This document shows, one piece after another, positions 13,001-23,794 of a stretch of 64,000 nucleotides of DNA. The DNA is taken from positions 2,232,001 through 2,296,000 of the forward strand of contig JAHREC010000018.1 of NCBI GenBank assembly GCA_020081605.1, read 5' to 3'. A model generated the notes under the pieces. It made no database searches. It saw only the letters and a program-made list of their open reading frames with translations, and had not been told where the DNA came from. Position numbers and translations under genes: made by a program. The stretch's first letter is position 1. Each line of letters opens with the position of its first letter. The DNA comes from Albifimbria verrucaria (lineage: Eukaryota > Ascomycota > Sordariomycetes > Hypocreales > Stachybotryaceae).

Positions 13001-13868
13001 CTCGACCCCGCTGCATTTCCTGCATGGGATGATCTTTGTCACTGCAGACTAGACGATACCAACGATCATCAGCATCAGCATCATCGCCGCCAGCTCGGGG
13101 TCCACACCGTCCACACCTGCAGCAAGCCTAAAACGAAGTCTGCTGCTTCTCTGCCTCGCTCACGCTCACATTGGACGACAGCCTACCGGATGCAAATCCT
13201 GAGATCATCCTGCATGACCAAAGCGGCTCCCTCGTCGCCTGTTATCAAGATCCCAGCCATAAGACCAAGACGCCTTTTTGCTCACTTTTGGTGCTGCACC
13301 ATAAAATAAAAACCCTTTCCCCACCCCCATGCTCTCGTCCCCTCGTTTCCTCTGCCCCATGCCAGATGCTTGTCTGTGACCAGAGCTAGTCTTCATCCCT
13401 GAGGGACAGGCGCCAGAGAAGCAAGTTTCAGCTTACTTCACGAACCGGGTCTGAGACGAACCAACGCACGAACGAACGAACAAAGAAAGAACGAAAGACG
13501 TATTTCTTCTTCCTCGGTCCAGTTTTTCCCTTAGACCCTTATTCATCCCATACATACCATACTACCCGTCGTCACACAATACCCTCGTCCTTCTCAAGGA
13601 CTATTCTTCTCCATCTTTGTTTAATCCTTTTCCTCAGTGCCAAGCAGGGCCCCTCAACCTTACCTCGCTGCACTGCGACCCTTGTTTTTTCTCCGATCCT
13701 ACCCTCCATTTTTTTATTGTCCCATTTATTTTATTTTATTTTATTTTTTATTCCTATTTTTCGGCCACACTCCTCACGCGCAGGCCGCATCGAACGGGCT
13801 GGGAGGAAGCAAATTAATCAATTATCCTTTTAACCTGTTAAACGGCATCTTGAGGCCCGCTTGGAAAC
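10044..13868. other. Long gene-free stretch with CT-rich leader
   Basis: I see no supportable gene. The part 10,044-10,640 is AT-rich and probably holds the 3' UTR of the MFS gene. The part 10,640-12,400 has short open frames on both strands without recognisable domains. ACCT/AGGT runs lie at 12,780-12,850. From about 12,900 to 13,860 the sequence is a pyrimidine-rich leader with a GAACGAAC run (about 13,465-13,500) and a TTTTA repeat (13,728-13,755). That leader probably belongs to the transcript starting upstream of 13,869. Confidence 0.4.
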
Positions 13869-14273
13869 ATGAATGCCCGCCATCATATTTCAGTGCGTGA
13901 GCTGGATCTCAGCGCCTTTCATCACCATTACAACCACAACACCTCCATCAGCGATCGTATTAATGCAGTCCCTGGGATCAAGACAAGTGCTGGTGAGTAA
14001 AGAGACAACATCGCCTTTGTTTTGGCTTTGCTTTCGCATACATTTCACCCGAGCCTGCCCATTACCTCTTCGCTGTACCCGTACCCAATGCTCTGGTTTG
14101 AGCCACCCACGTGGTAGCCAAGAGCCACTTGCGCAGCTATTTTTGCATTTGGTGGGCTTAAATTTTGACATCCAACCTTGGTCCCTTCTCGTGTCCTTTC
14201 AGCAACTGCGACGAGAGTCTATGCTGGTGGAGCTGTGGGCAAACAACTGCCACGCCATAATAGCATATTGTGA
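13869..14273 (+). CDS. Candidate small spliced ORF, 64 aa
   Basis: ATG 13,869 opens 41 codons to a GTGAGT donor at 13,993. A pyrimidine-preceded TTTCAG acceptor ends at 14,202, and the second exon (14,203-14,273) adds 23 codons to a stop. The joined product is a 64-residue His-rich, basic peptide (FHHHYNHN in the first exon, YAGGAVGKQLPRHN in the second). I do not recognise it. The intron would be 210 nt, long for this window. If not spliced, the same ATG gives 44 codons. It may be a genuine small protein, or a leader ORF of the GNAT-like gene that begins 237 bp downstream. A long CT-rich leader before the ATG supports transcription here. Confidence 0.35.
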
Positions 14274-14509
14274 TATACCTCAAGCTGCTTCATCGTGGCA
14301 CTCGTGATCTCGTCGCAGAAGGCTCATAGGCACATACTTGCTTGTCCGAGCCACAACCACGTTGGATCTTACAAGTCGAGCTCTTCCCTTTGGGCCATGC
14401 CCTCATAACCTTAATCGGAATATTAAGCACAAATCGCATCATCCTGCTAACACAATCCGCAGCTTTCTTCACGTTTCTGAGAGCCAATCTTGTCCTCAAC
14501 CCTTCCGCA

Positions 14510-15341
14510 ATGTCCTCAAACCCCAGCACTCCGCAGCTCGAGCCTTGGACTTCTGCCACAGAGCCGATGTCAACTTCCTCCCTCTTGGCCAGGGGCCTCC
14601 GTTGGTGTCCATGGACGACATTCCCCACTCTATCTGGAAACTCTGGAGAGCCACGACGACAAAGTGACAGGATTACACCTTGTTGCCGATTCAATTGCTC
14701 AGATGAGCCAGCAGGCGGCTCGCACCCTCGTCTTTCATCCGCTGTGCCTCGCCTGTCTGGTTGCCGCGCTCGCCGCTGCCTACCGCTTCGGTTATCGCTC
14801 GCATAAAGATCTCGGCACCGCCATTGTTCTGTCTTGCGGCGTCATTGCCGCATACCTTGTCGCCATCCGCTTCGTCGCCAGTGGATACCTGGTCCAGGCC
14901 GAAAAGATGCGCTACTCCTGGCTCCAAGCCGATGATGGTGTGGAAGATCTGGTCATTGGCGCTCGCTTTGACAACGCCATTGTTGGCGCTCTTGTCTTGC
15001 GCCTGAAGCGGCCCAGCCCGCCCTCGACACCTGCAGGCAAGAAGAAGAACCACCGCGGTGCTGGACCCAAAGTGGGAGGTCAAGGAGTAGTGCGTGCCTG
15101 GACCACAAAACTCCGGTACCGCGGCCAAGGTGTCGGCAGAGATTTGCTTATCGAAGCCGTTAGAGTCACCAAGGAGCGCTGCGGGAGAGATGCCGAGGTC
15201 GGTTTCGCCAAGGAGCACGCTAACAGCGTGAAGGTGCTACCCGAGATGTTCAACGGTGTTTTCCGAAGGAGCGAGAAGCAAGCCACCCGTGCTCTGCATG
15301 ACGTTCTCTCTGAATGGGAGGCTATGAAGAAGAAGAGGTGA
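14510..15341 (+). CDS. Membrane-anchored GNAT-like N-acetyltransferase
   Basis: The C-terminal part carries an acetyl-CoA-binding motif RYRGQGVGRDLL (motif A, RxxGxG) followed by LIEAVRVTKERCG and a conserved FAKEHANSV stretch, typical of the GNAT fold. Two hydrophobic segments lie ahead of it (FHPLCLACLVAALAAAY and GTAIVLSCGVIAAYLVAI). This suggests a membrane-tethered acetyltransferase with the catalytic domain on one side. The frame that carries the domain has no ATG before codon MSQQ (14,703). The likely start is ATG 14,510, reached through two one-base losses, one near 14,555-14,563 and one at the AAA of 14,638-14,640. With both restored the gene is 278 codons. The substrate is unknown. 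The neighbouring H4 variant gene is convergent, 349 bp away. Confidence 0.7.
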
Positions 15342-15690
15342 AGCTGCTTGAGCGGTTGCGGCCACGGCGGATTACGGCTCCTACTTGTGCCTAGTATTGC
15401 ATGTCATGCTTGTTGCGAAGTGTTTTTGAGATACCCTGGTGTTGATTAATCTTGAATATCAGCTCTGATTTGATGAAAACTAAGCTCCTTAACTCCGGAC
15501 TGTTGAAAACAACAATGAAGGTCGTGACCGCTATAACCACCCTTGTGCGTCGTAGAACTCGTATTTGCCGAAGCCTGTACATGAATCAAAACTCTGGCTT
15601 GCCAACAGGCTAGCCATATAACATCTTAAGTCCCCATTATGCTCATTCACCTAGAGAAACACCTCGCTGGGAGCAAGTACCTGCTTTAGA
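15342..15690. other. Convergent 3' intergenic region
   Basis: This is 349 bp between the stop codons of the GNAT-like gene and the histone H4 variant gene. It presumably holds both 3' UTRs and poly(A) sites. Nothing else is visible. Confidence 0.5.
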
Positions 15691-16478
15691 CTACACCCAC
15701 CAAATGACCGACATCAAAGCCCTGGGGGCAATGACAAGAAATTTAGTAAGCGGAATTCGCACCCTCGATGGCTTGGGTACTCTTCTTCCCGCTTTGTAAG
15801 TCTCTGGATCAAAGCCATAGATGGGTGTGCTGATCCGTCGCAAGCTATACAAGACCTATAGATAAGAGTTGCCAGGTCAGTGAACGAGCCCCTCACTTGA
15901 CAGCAAGACCGGTGTGGCTGAGACGTACGTCTTGTACAGTTACTGTCTTTGCACGTCTATGTTCTACATAGATGACGCACAGGTTGAGTATCTGGGTTAT
16001 CATAGTATCAGCAAACGCATCGAGGCCGGGTGTTTTCCTTGGAGGAGGGTTTACCAGTTCGAGTCGCTGTTTCAAAACACCACGGATATCTTCGTAAATG
16101 CCCTTGGAAATCCGTTTCACACCACCGCGACGTGCTAAACGTCTGGTAGACTAGTTAGTCATGCTCTGAGTATAGATGACGTGCTGGCAGAGGGGCACAA
16201 TACCGGATGGCTGGGGCCGCTACAACAATAGATTAGTAGGATATTCATGCAAGCAGAACAGGTGCGACATACTAATACCAGTTATTGAATCTCTGACTAT
16301 TTTGCTAAATCAATGTCAGTCCTCATAGCACCCTCATGAGTTGCACCTTTACGACTTACCGGTGCCGCGTTGGTCCCTTTGGTAAGAACCCACCCACGCC
16401 TCGAACGGCGCTGCTCGAAGGTCCGCTTTTGGCGCCACTATTGGGTGGTCCGCCTCGTCTCACGTCGGAAGTCGGCAT
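15691..16478 (-). CDS. Divergent histone H4 variant (hH4v-like), six exons
   Basis: Six exons on the minus strand join in frame to 160 residues: 16,360-16,478; 16,273-16,304; 16,204-16,219; 16,055-16,142; 15,929-15,991; 15,691-15,855. Introns are 53-73 nt with GT-AG ends. Aligned to H4 in order, the product gives RHRK then IVRDSITGIT, PAIRRLARRGGVKRIS, KGIYEDIRGVLKQRLE, VEHRRAKTVTVQDV and PIYGF. These cover the whole histone fold. The N-tail is replaced by a Pro/Gly/Ser-rich segment. Lys20 and Arg17-His18-Arg19 are kept, but position 16 is Thr and most acetylatable tail lysines are gone. A tail of about 43 residues follows YGF, where canonical H4 ends after two glycines. Neurospora has a described H4 variant (hH4v), and this is probably its orthologue. 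The role is unknown; chromatin deposition is inferred. Confidence 0.85.
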
Positions 16479-17271
16479 GATGGGGGCGAAGCTATTCACA
16501 GATGTGGAGAGAGAGACAAAAGAAAAATGGCAGCACGATCAAAGAAAACCCCGGGCCTGAGAAACGGCGACAGTGATAATTACGGCGAGCAGAGTCGAGA
16601 AAGTATTAGGGTGCTGTGACGTGCAGGTGATTTAAAGTTGGATACTGTAGGTACCTATTTCTTTGAGCTGCAACGGCACGTGACTGTGGCTGGAAATCTG
16701 GAACTGGCATTTTGGCATGGCAGCACGTTCTATTACTGGCAGCACACACGATGTGTCCACGCCAGGCGGGCGTTGAAGCATGTAAATAGCAATGTAATTC
16801 TCTCGTACACTCCTGTTAAGCAGCAAACTTTTGTCAGGCCTTTATCCTCCCTCGATGTTGCAATTACCCATGTACTCCGTCAACTCCTTCAGAGGCTCCC
16901 TCCGCCTTGGCCTAAACCCAAAGCCGTACCGCTTCTGGGCGCAAGGTATCTATGTCCTCCCTAGTGTGTCTGAACCTCCCATAGTCACATCTCGTACTCC
17001 CGCACCACAACGCTGAAAGAAAAAGAATTAAATCGGTAATCAGCAAGTGCTACGATACCGAAACACTGTGCTGTAATAACCGACTCTGCCACGAAAGGGC
17101 CGATGCCTGGAATCCGCTGGGAAGCCCAACAAAGGCCCTTGCTAAGGGGTATTATTTCGAGGAAAAAGAAAAGACAAGCCGTAATTCTCGTAGCGAGAAG
17201 CCATAGACCCATAAGAGTTGAGAGCGTATTTGTAGATGGACTTGGTGAACGCCTCATGTCGTGTCAACCGG
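16479..17271. other. Region between H4 variant start and areB stop
   Basis: This is 793 bp. It should contain the promoter of the H4 variant gene (minus strand, start 16,478) and the 3' UTR of areB (stop at 17,272). Short open frames here have no recognisable domain. Confidence 0.45.
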
Positions 17272-19214
17272 TCATGAGACTTCCACAGCAGGCACGAGAT
17301 CATTTGCCTCCTCGACTGGTGTCTCCTCAACTGGCGTCTCCTCGACTGGCGTTTCTTCCTCTAGTCGCGGCCTCTTGGCTGGAGGTTCCTCGTCTGCTAC
17401 CTCCTCGTCATGTTGAATTGTCTCGATGTTTTGAACGAGCGACTCCTCGGGTTCCACGATATCTTCAACCTCTTTGGTTTCCTTCATATCAACCACATCG
17501 TTGATCTCGGTAACCTCTCTGATACCGTTCAGCTCCTTGAGTGCGGCTTCTTTGGCTGTCTCCGCCTCCTTAAGTTCCAGCTCCAGTTCATCCAGGCGAC
17601 GCTTGAGACTGTTCTCCCTGCGATGGCTGTCATCCAATTGTGCGCTAAGGTGTGCCTCTCTCTCTTGCAATGCGTCCACTTGTGACTTCAACTGAGCATG
17701 CTCAATTCCATTTGACTCCGGGCCACGGCTTGCCTCTTGCTGCTCCAGTTGACCAAGGCGACCACGAATAAGTTCGTTGATAAGTTCGAGTTCGTTAACA
17801 CGGGTTTTCAAACTGGAGTTGTGCGCGATAAGTTGCTCATGTGTCTGAGGAGCGTCGATGTTGCGATCGCCAGTGATGGGAGATGCAGCCCGTCCGTCAG
17901 TAGTCCCGAATCCAGTTTGGTATGGGTCATCGACGATGAACGACGGTAGCGACTGGTTGTACATGGAAGGAGTTCCTGTGCGAGAAATGGGGACTCTAGC
18001 CCATCGTGGTTTCCGTTCAGAGACTTCTGGGAGGTTCGCCTGGCGGCAGCGGCAGCAGCGGCTACGGCGACATTGTGGTCGGCGTTGGGGTCGGTTGCGA
18101 CACCAAAGTTCTGGGCCGCTTGTTGCTGTTGCTGCTGTGGCGACGGTCAGTTGGCGCGAAACGCGTAGCTGGGAATTGGAGTGCATGCCTTCTTTTGGGC
18201 GCAAGATCAGGTCGCATAGTCTTGACACGGTTGCGACTCTTGATCACATCAGTCTTGAGGGAGATGGGTCGCGGTCGGCCGTGCAGCTTGAGGAACAGGC
18301 CGCATGCGTTGCAAAGAACGGCACCAAATTCGTCGCGTCGCCATAGCGGCGTCGTCGAGGTCTGACAATTCTGGCAGGTCGGCTGCGAGGATCCGTTAGT
18401 TGCCATCATGATGGCGGTTGAATGTGATATTGCGAGAGGAATGCGGGAGGATGGGTGATAATAGATAGAGATAGATAGGGAGGTATCTTTGGTCTCGATA
18501 AGGATGATGAAGCAAAAAAAATTTGGCCCCATTTGCCGCTGCACTGATAAACAGATAAGGCGCTTGATTTGATAAGGCAAGAAATCAGAAAGGCCTTGTC
18601 GCTTGCCCGTTTTGGACTAGCTCAAAGCGCGTCACCGCCAGCACGTGACGGATAAACAGGGTGCGTTTGGAGACAGCGGCAGATAAGGGATATTTTCCAG
18701 ATAGGCGTCCGGAAATGATTGCGGCCAGCCACTTGTAACGTCGCAGGGTTTGATTTGATGCGACGTGATGGAGATGTGCATTTGCTTGCGTGGGGAAGGA
18801 TAACAGAGAGAGGAAGGCTTGCTAGCGCAACTTACGAGATTGTTTCCAGCACCGCCGCTAGTGGCTGCAGGAGATGCTCCAGTGTAAGTTGGTGCCGAGG
18901 GCGCATTGGTCGCTCTAGAGTATCAGCTGTTAGCACTATGAAGCATCATTCGCAACTCCGATTACGCGAGCTGAGAAGAATGGTTGGGCATTCTGTCTCG
19001 GCATCATCTTCGCGACGCGGCTACTTGCGCCTCGTTGTAATATGGTGGCCAGCTTACCTTAATTGGGGGAGCTGGTGGACGCGCCATTGCTTGCAGCGAG
19101 AGAAGAGATGCCGGGCAGCTGCGTCAGACTAGCGGAAGCGGATGTAGAGGTCGAGCTGGGCCTCGAGATCGGTTCTATCGAAGGTGGCGGGAGTATCTGC
19201 GGACCATCTTCCAT
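17272..19214 (-). CDS. areB: AreB/ASD-4-type GATA transcription factor with C-terminal coiled coil
   Basis: Three exons: 19,058-19,214, 18,836-18,914 and 17,272-18,382. The GATA finger is CQNC, a [11 protein letters not shown] loop, then LCNAC and [15 protein letters not shown], the signature of the AreB/Dal80 branch. The C-terminal half is a coiled coil ([20 protein letters not shown] and [18 protein letters not shown]) ending in an acidic tail with three ETPVE repeats. AreB proteins form dimers through this coil and modulate nitrogen-regulated genes together with AreA; Neurospora ASD-4 affects ascus development. Three one-base losses interrupt the frame: the C5 run at 19,065-19,069, near 18,136-18,152 before a poly-Q, and the C4 run at 17,989-17,992. 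Corrected, the total is 450 codons. The exon 1 start MEDGPQ is the first plausible one. An internal start at 18,409 is described separately. Confidence 0.88.
18383..18835 (-). promoter_or_regulatory. areB intron 2: GATA-site cluster and internal start
   Basis: This 453-nt intron is far longer than others in the window. It contains at least six HGATAA-type sites: 18,456-18,461, 18,496-18,501, 18,545-18,550, 18,553-18,558, 18,570-18,575 and 18,681-18,686. GATAG/GGATAA sites also lie at 18,470-18,478 and 18,650-18,655. Between the cluster and exon 3 lies an ATG pair (18,409 and 18,406) in frame with the zinc finger. Retaining this 3' part of the intron gives a shorter protein starting MMATNG directly before the GATA finger. 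This matches what is known of Aspergillus areB, which makes overlapping transcripts from alternative promoters. Autoregulation by AreA/AreB is inferred. Confidence 0.6.
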
Positions 19215-20888
19215 TGTTGGCTTTGCTGGGACGCGCCTTGGAGGCGGCAACGGGCTGTATGCAACGGGTCGGTGGTACGTTGGGCGAGGCTGAAAGGCGT
19301 GAGCGGCAACTCCGATAGGTAGTCGGCGTATGGGATTTCGCGGGAGGCGTCCGGTATGAGAGACGTGGTCAGACGGAGAGAGGACGGCGCAAAGTCGATG
19401 CGATTCGAAGGTGACGGAGATAAAGGGAATCAAATAATTTTTCTGGGGCGTGATGGATAAGGTAGCTGGGCAAGGAGCCGGGGACGAATCAGGACGGCCG
19501 TATTTGGGTGTGGTACAGGTACAGCGGCGCGGAAGGACGTGCGCCAAGGTACAGCGACCTGACAAAGTACCGCAATCTGGGCGTGTAAGCAAGATGCAAG
19601 GTAAGAAAGATGGCAACACGGGGCAATGGATAATGGGAAAGATTCGAAAAGCCCATGCAATGCAAGCCAAAGGAAAGTGAGGCGATGGCAATGGTAATGG
19701 GAATGGCAAACAATCCGACCCCGAGAAAGGGTGGCTTGAGTTACGCTTAAGGGGCGCCTTATTAATTGATAATGTAATGAATGTCGCTACATCATCCTGG
19801 GCATTCAAAAGTGCCCTGGACCAGCGATGAGTCGAAGCCTCAGAGAAGAATGTGGCGGCGTGAACAGCAAATGATTGGCAGGTTTGATACAGAAATTTAG
19901 GGAATTGAATTAATTCAAGCTGGAAAAAGAAGAAAAGAAAGAGAGAGAGAGAAAAAAAGAAACAAGAATATCTCATAATCCGTATCGAGGTTATCCCGTC
20001 AAAGTTGACGTCTAGGTAGGTACCACCTACCTTTTTGCTTGCTGCTTCGTCAAAGTACCTCCATCGAGGGGCCGAGCTGAGGAAAAGCTTAAATGAGCTG
20101 GGCTGATGGCATCGAGCACGGCAGCAACCCTTGTGCTTTGATTGGCCAAGAGCATTCATGACGCCTCCTAAGTAAAGTGACCTGACGGGTTCCACAGGCT
20201 GTAGGGTGCATAACACGGCGGACTCAGAATGTCAGATCGAAAGGGATGATGGAATATGTAGATGGATGACACGGGTTCGTCCCGGTTTGCCTTGACCGAT
20301 GATCACCCAAGTCATCTGAATTAATCTCATCGATCTCGGTCTGATCTTGCAAGGGAGCATGTATATCATGCGACGACTTAGCTAGGCCAGATTGGTGCCG
20401 TTCTATGCCAACAATCAGAGTCTTTCAGTCCACTACTTAATTAAGTGATAGAATAACATCTGCCAAGTAGTTGGTTTTCTTTCATATTTTTTTAAAAAAA
20501 AAATTATTTTTTAGCCCTGGTTCTCAACTCATAACGGAATGCTGTACTCGCTCTGGAGGAGGAGGAAATAATGACGGCAAGCAAATCCGATAAAAAATCC
20601 ACAGGAAATTTGGCAGCGGTTGAGCCACAGTGAAGCCCCGCTATTAGCCAAGCTTCTTAGTGCAGTGTTAGCCACAATTGGGCGTCATGGGAGATGCTTG
20701 GCTGCCCCTCCATAGGCTCCCTCCAGCGGTGAAGTCCCAAAAGCTCCATCTGGAAAATGGATCTCGGCGGCAGAGCAATTTGATCCATCACTTAACTCTA
20801 CCCTTTACCATCTTGATAGAGGCCGTCCACCGCCTTTGCTTTTTGTCTCCCTCTTCTTTCACCAAACATCACCAGCTCTTCCACCATC
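19215..20888. promoter_or_regulatory. Divergent region between areB and SVF1
   Basis: This is 1.67 kb between divergent starts. On the minus strand a frame stays open upstream of the areB ATG for roughly 335 codons, but it is Phe/Ser/Pro-biased and CT-driven, so I read it as a long 5' leader of areB. A homopolymer T/A tract lies at 20,478-20,515. No other gene is supported. Confidence 0.45.
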
Positions 20889-22329
20889 ATGTTCAATTGG
20901 GCTAAGCAGCAGTATGTTCTCGCCCCTCTACCTCTGGACTCGGCTCCCGCTCCCCTCCCTGAACCCCCGTGATCGTCAAGTTCACGCTTGTTGACCCGTG
21001 CTAGGCTGGCCAACGTCGCCGGCACCCAGGAGCCCATCTATGGGCCCTCGGCCATTAAGTCCGTCGCCCAGGAGTCGGCCCAGGCGTCCTACACCGAGCT
21101 CACCCGTGAGCACCTCAAGTGGCAGCAGATGGACTCGACCAATGTCGAGACGCAGTGCTTCTACTTCTTTGCCGATAATGGCCACATTGCCATGTGCCAG
21201 GTCATCTACAGCAACGTTGCGTATGTCCCGCCCACGCCACACCGGCGCCTCCAGTCATGCTAACCTTTGATGCAAGGGGTATCCGAGTTACGGCCCAGTT
21301 CAACTCTAAGATCTTTTCCCGCGATGCCTCCCAGCCGCACCTGTGGTGCTCCACACCCTCAGCAACTATGACTTTAGCGAGGACAAGAACTCCTTCTACG
21401 CCGACGACTGTGCGGTCGAGATGTCCGAGGACGGCAACTCGTATACCATCAAGAGCCTGAACGACGAGAGGTCGATTGTCAACCTCAAGATCACCAAGAC
21501 GGCCCCGGGCTGGCAGGCCGGCACCTCGGGAAAGACCTTGTTCGGCACTGACCTGAACAACCCATGGGGCTCTATGCGACACGCCTTCTGGCCTCGATGC
21601 GTTGCCGAGGGCACCATCACCACCAAGGAGGGTCCGGTTGACTTCAAGGGTCGTGCCATGTACGTGTATGCCCTGCAGGGCATGAAGCCACATCACGCGG
21701 CCGCCAGATGGAATTTCGCCGATTTCCAGGGTCCCAACCACTCGGCCGTCCTCATGGAATTCACGACGCCCCCGTCTTACGGGTCCACCAAGGTCACCGT
21801 GGGTTGCATCGTTAAAGATGGCGAAATTATCCTAGCAGGCAGCAACGGCAGCGCCACTCATACTACCACCAAGGATGACCCAGAGACTCAGTGGCCCGAG
21901 CCGACCTTGGTTAAGTTCTCGTGGGCAGGAACTTCCAAAGACGGCAAAGCCGTTGAGGCTTCGATTGACTGCTCTTTCGGAGAGCGCACCGACAGAGTGG
22001 ACGTGATGGCTGAGGTGCCAGGCTTTGTTAAGTCTATTGTGGCGGGCGCAGCAGGCACCAAGCCTTACATTTACCAGGTACGTTTTTCCCCATGTCATGA
22101 GCACTAGTGAATGTTTATGGACGCCCCATGCAACAACGATGAGGGAAATTTTTTGTCCCCTTCGTATTTTGTTTTGCTATTGCATCCGTTGGCAGTGCTG
22201 CGCAAATGCTGACTGACGGCCTTGTCTCACTAGTACACTCCCAAGACAACACTCAAGCTGAAGATTGGGGACGAGGAGATCTCCGAGGACGGCCAGCTCT
22301 TCTCCGAAGCCACCTTCATCAGCGAGTAA
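20889..22329 (+). CDS. SVF1: Svf1-like survival factor / ceramide-binding protein
   Basis: Four exons (20,889-20,911, 21,005-21,220, 21,277-22,077, 22,234-22,329) give 378 residues after one correction. The start MFNWAKQQ, the central [20 protein letters not shown] and [14 protein letters not shown] motifs, and the end [17 protein letters not shown] are typical of the fungal Svf1 family. Svf1 has a double lipocalin-like fold, is needed for survival of oxidative and diauxic stress in yeast, and has been linked to ceramide transfer from ER to Golgi. The N-terminal amphipathic stretch is its usual membrane contact. One base is missing at CCC 21,356-21,358, after which the frame resumes at [13 protein letters not shown]. 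The full family length is present. It is divergent from areB. Confidence 0.9.
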
Positions 22330-23794
22330 AGCATAAACTGCACGGACGATGGCATAGTACAGTAGGCCAGTGATGTGTTCTCCGTTTGGATACGAGATCT
22401 GGTTGTTGCTTGAATCAGTTTGGACCAGGATAGTAATTACGGCGTTGGAGAAGGGACATAACATAACACAACATAGTTCACTCGTTTGGTTAGCAAATAA
22501 CATAATCGTGTTTCCAATTCCAGCGGCGTCAAACACCAACGTGGTGAATGTGATAGTCCGTTGGTGGTTAAGATTTGCACATGTTTCTATTCTTGACGAC
22601 ACCTCCGTGTCGTGTCTCTGATTTCTTCCATGCTGTGCAATGGAAGCATCGACCACGCTACTAGAATGTTTCCGCATCGCGGCCATGGCGTTTGGGCATG
22701 AGAACCCAATTAGGGCGTCTTCTTCTTCTTCTCCTCCTCCACTTGTTTCTTCGTGTCTCTACGTCTGTGTCTGGGTCTGAGTCCCTCTCCTCCTCCGCCA
22801 GAGCCGCCTTCCGTGGGAGGACGGTCAGCGCCGCAAGCTTATGGCTACAGCACATGGCGGAAACGTGAGCCCAAGCCCCTGTCAGAATGGATGGATTCGA
22901 CTCTTTCGGGCCCGGCACAGCTGCGGCCCCTGTCGATGGTCATCCAGAAGTGTGCCTGAGCTGGCCCCTTCGTCATTGGACGATCTCTTGTTTCAGAATG
23001 TTCCGTCTCACGCGCCCTCACTGGCTGTGACGGTCTTTTTAAGCTTATGCTTGTGCTTGTCGAGTGATTTTTCCTCTTTGTTATACCCGGGGTTTTGGGT
23101 CCCTGCAGCTGCGATTCGCTTCCTGGGCTCACCCTAGCTGGTGCCCCGTTGCAGCCATGAATCCGTCCACTGCCCACCTCGAGCTGGGGATCAAGATGGC
23201 GGGCCCACGAATCACCTTGGACGTCCGCGTCCGCGTCCTCTCCTCTCCTCTCCCCGACGACCAGGGCGTACGCACGCACTGCTCTGCCGTCAGGAAAACC
23301 CACGGGCCACGTGAGGCACGGGGTTCTGCGGGTCGCCCTCTTACGGTACCTCTTCCTTGGCGTTGAGCCAGGCTGTGAAGGTGGGATGGAGAGCGAGCTA
23401 TGGCATCAGCAGCAGGGGATGGGAGGGTGATCGTAAACGGATAGGATTGTGGCCTTGCATGCTCTCTCCACACAACTCACTGCCTACCTAGCTTACATGC
23501 ATGCCCGGGCTTGACAACTACCTAACCTACCGGCAACAACAGCTCTGCACACGAGCTTGCAATAAGATGCCAGTGCTTTCCGCCCTTCATCTCGCTCTCT
23601 CCGGGTCTCAATCTCTTTCTCTTCTCCTTCGTGGCAAACAAAGCATCTTGATACCCTGTCGGCGTGTTTTGGGTTATTTCTGTTTTCTTCCTTTTGCCTT
23701 TCCTTTCGCTTTGGAAGCTTTCCTTACACGGGCCCCTGTTTCATCCTTGAGAAGCAAGTCTCTCAGCCATATCCCAATACCTTGAACCTCCACC
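22330..23794. other. Gene-free stretch
   Basis: I see no supportable gene. A CTTCTT/CTCCTC run lies at 22,718-22,742, and ACCT-type promoter repeats occur near 23,485-23,530. The stretch from about 23,570 to 23,790 is pyrimidine-rich and is probably the leader of the gene starting at 23,795. Confidence 0.45.

Noticed and set aside
19215..20216. Open frame running about 335 codons upstream of and in frame with the areB start, a possible N-terminal extension
   Set aside because: It is Phe/Ser/Leu/Pro-biased, follows from pyrimidine-rich DNA, and no part resembles AreB proteins, whose N-termini are short.
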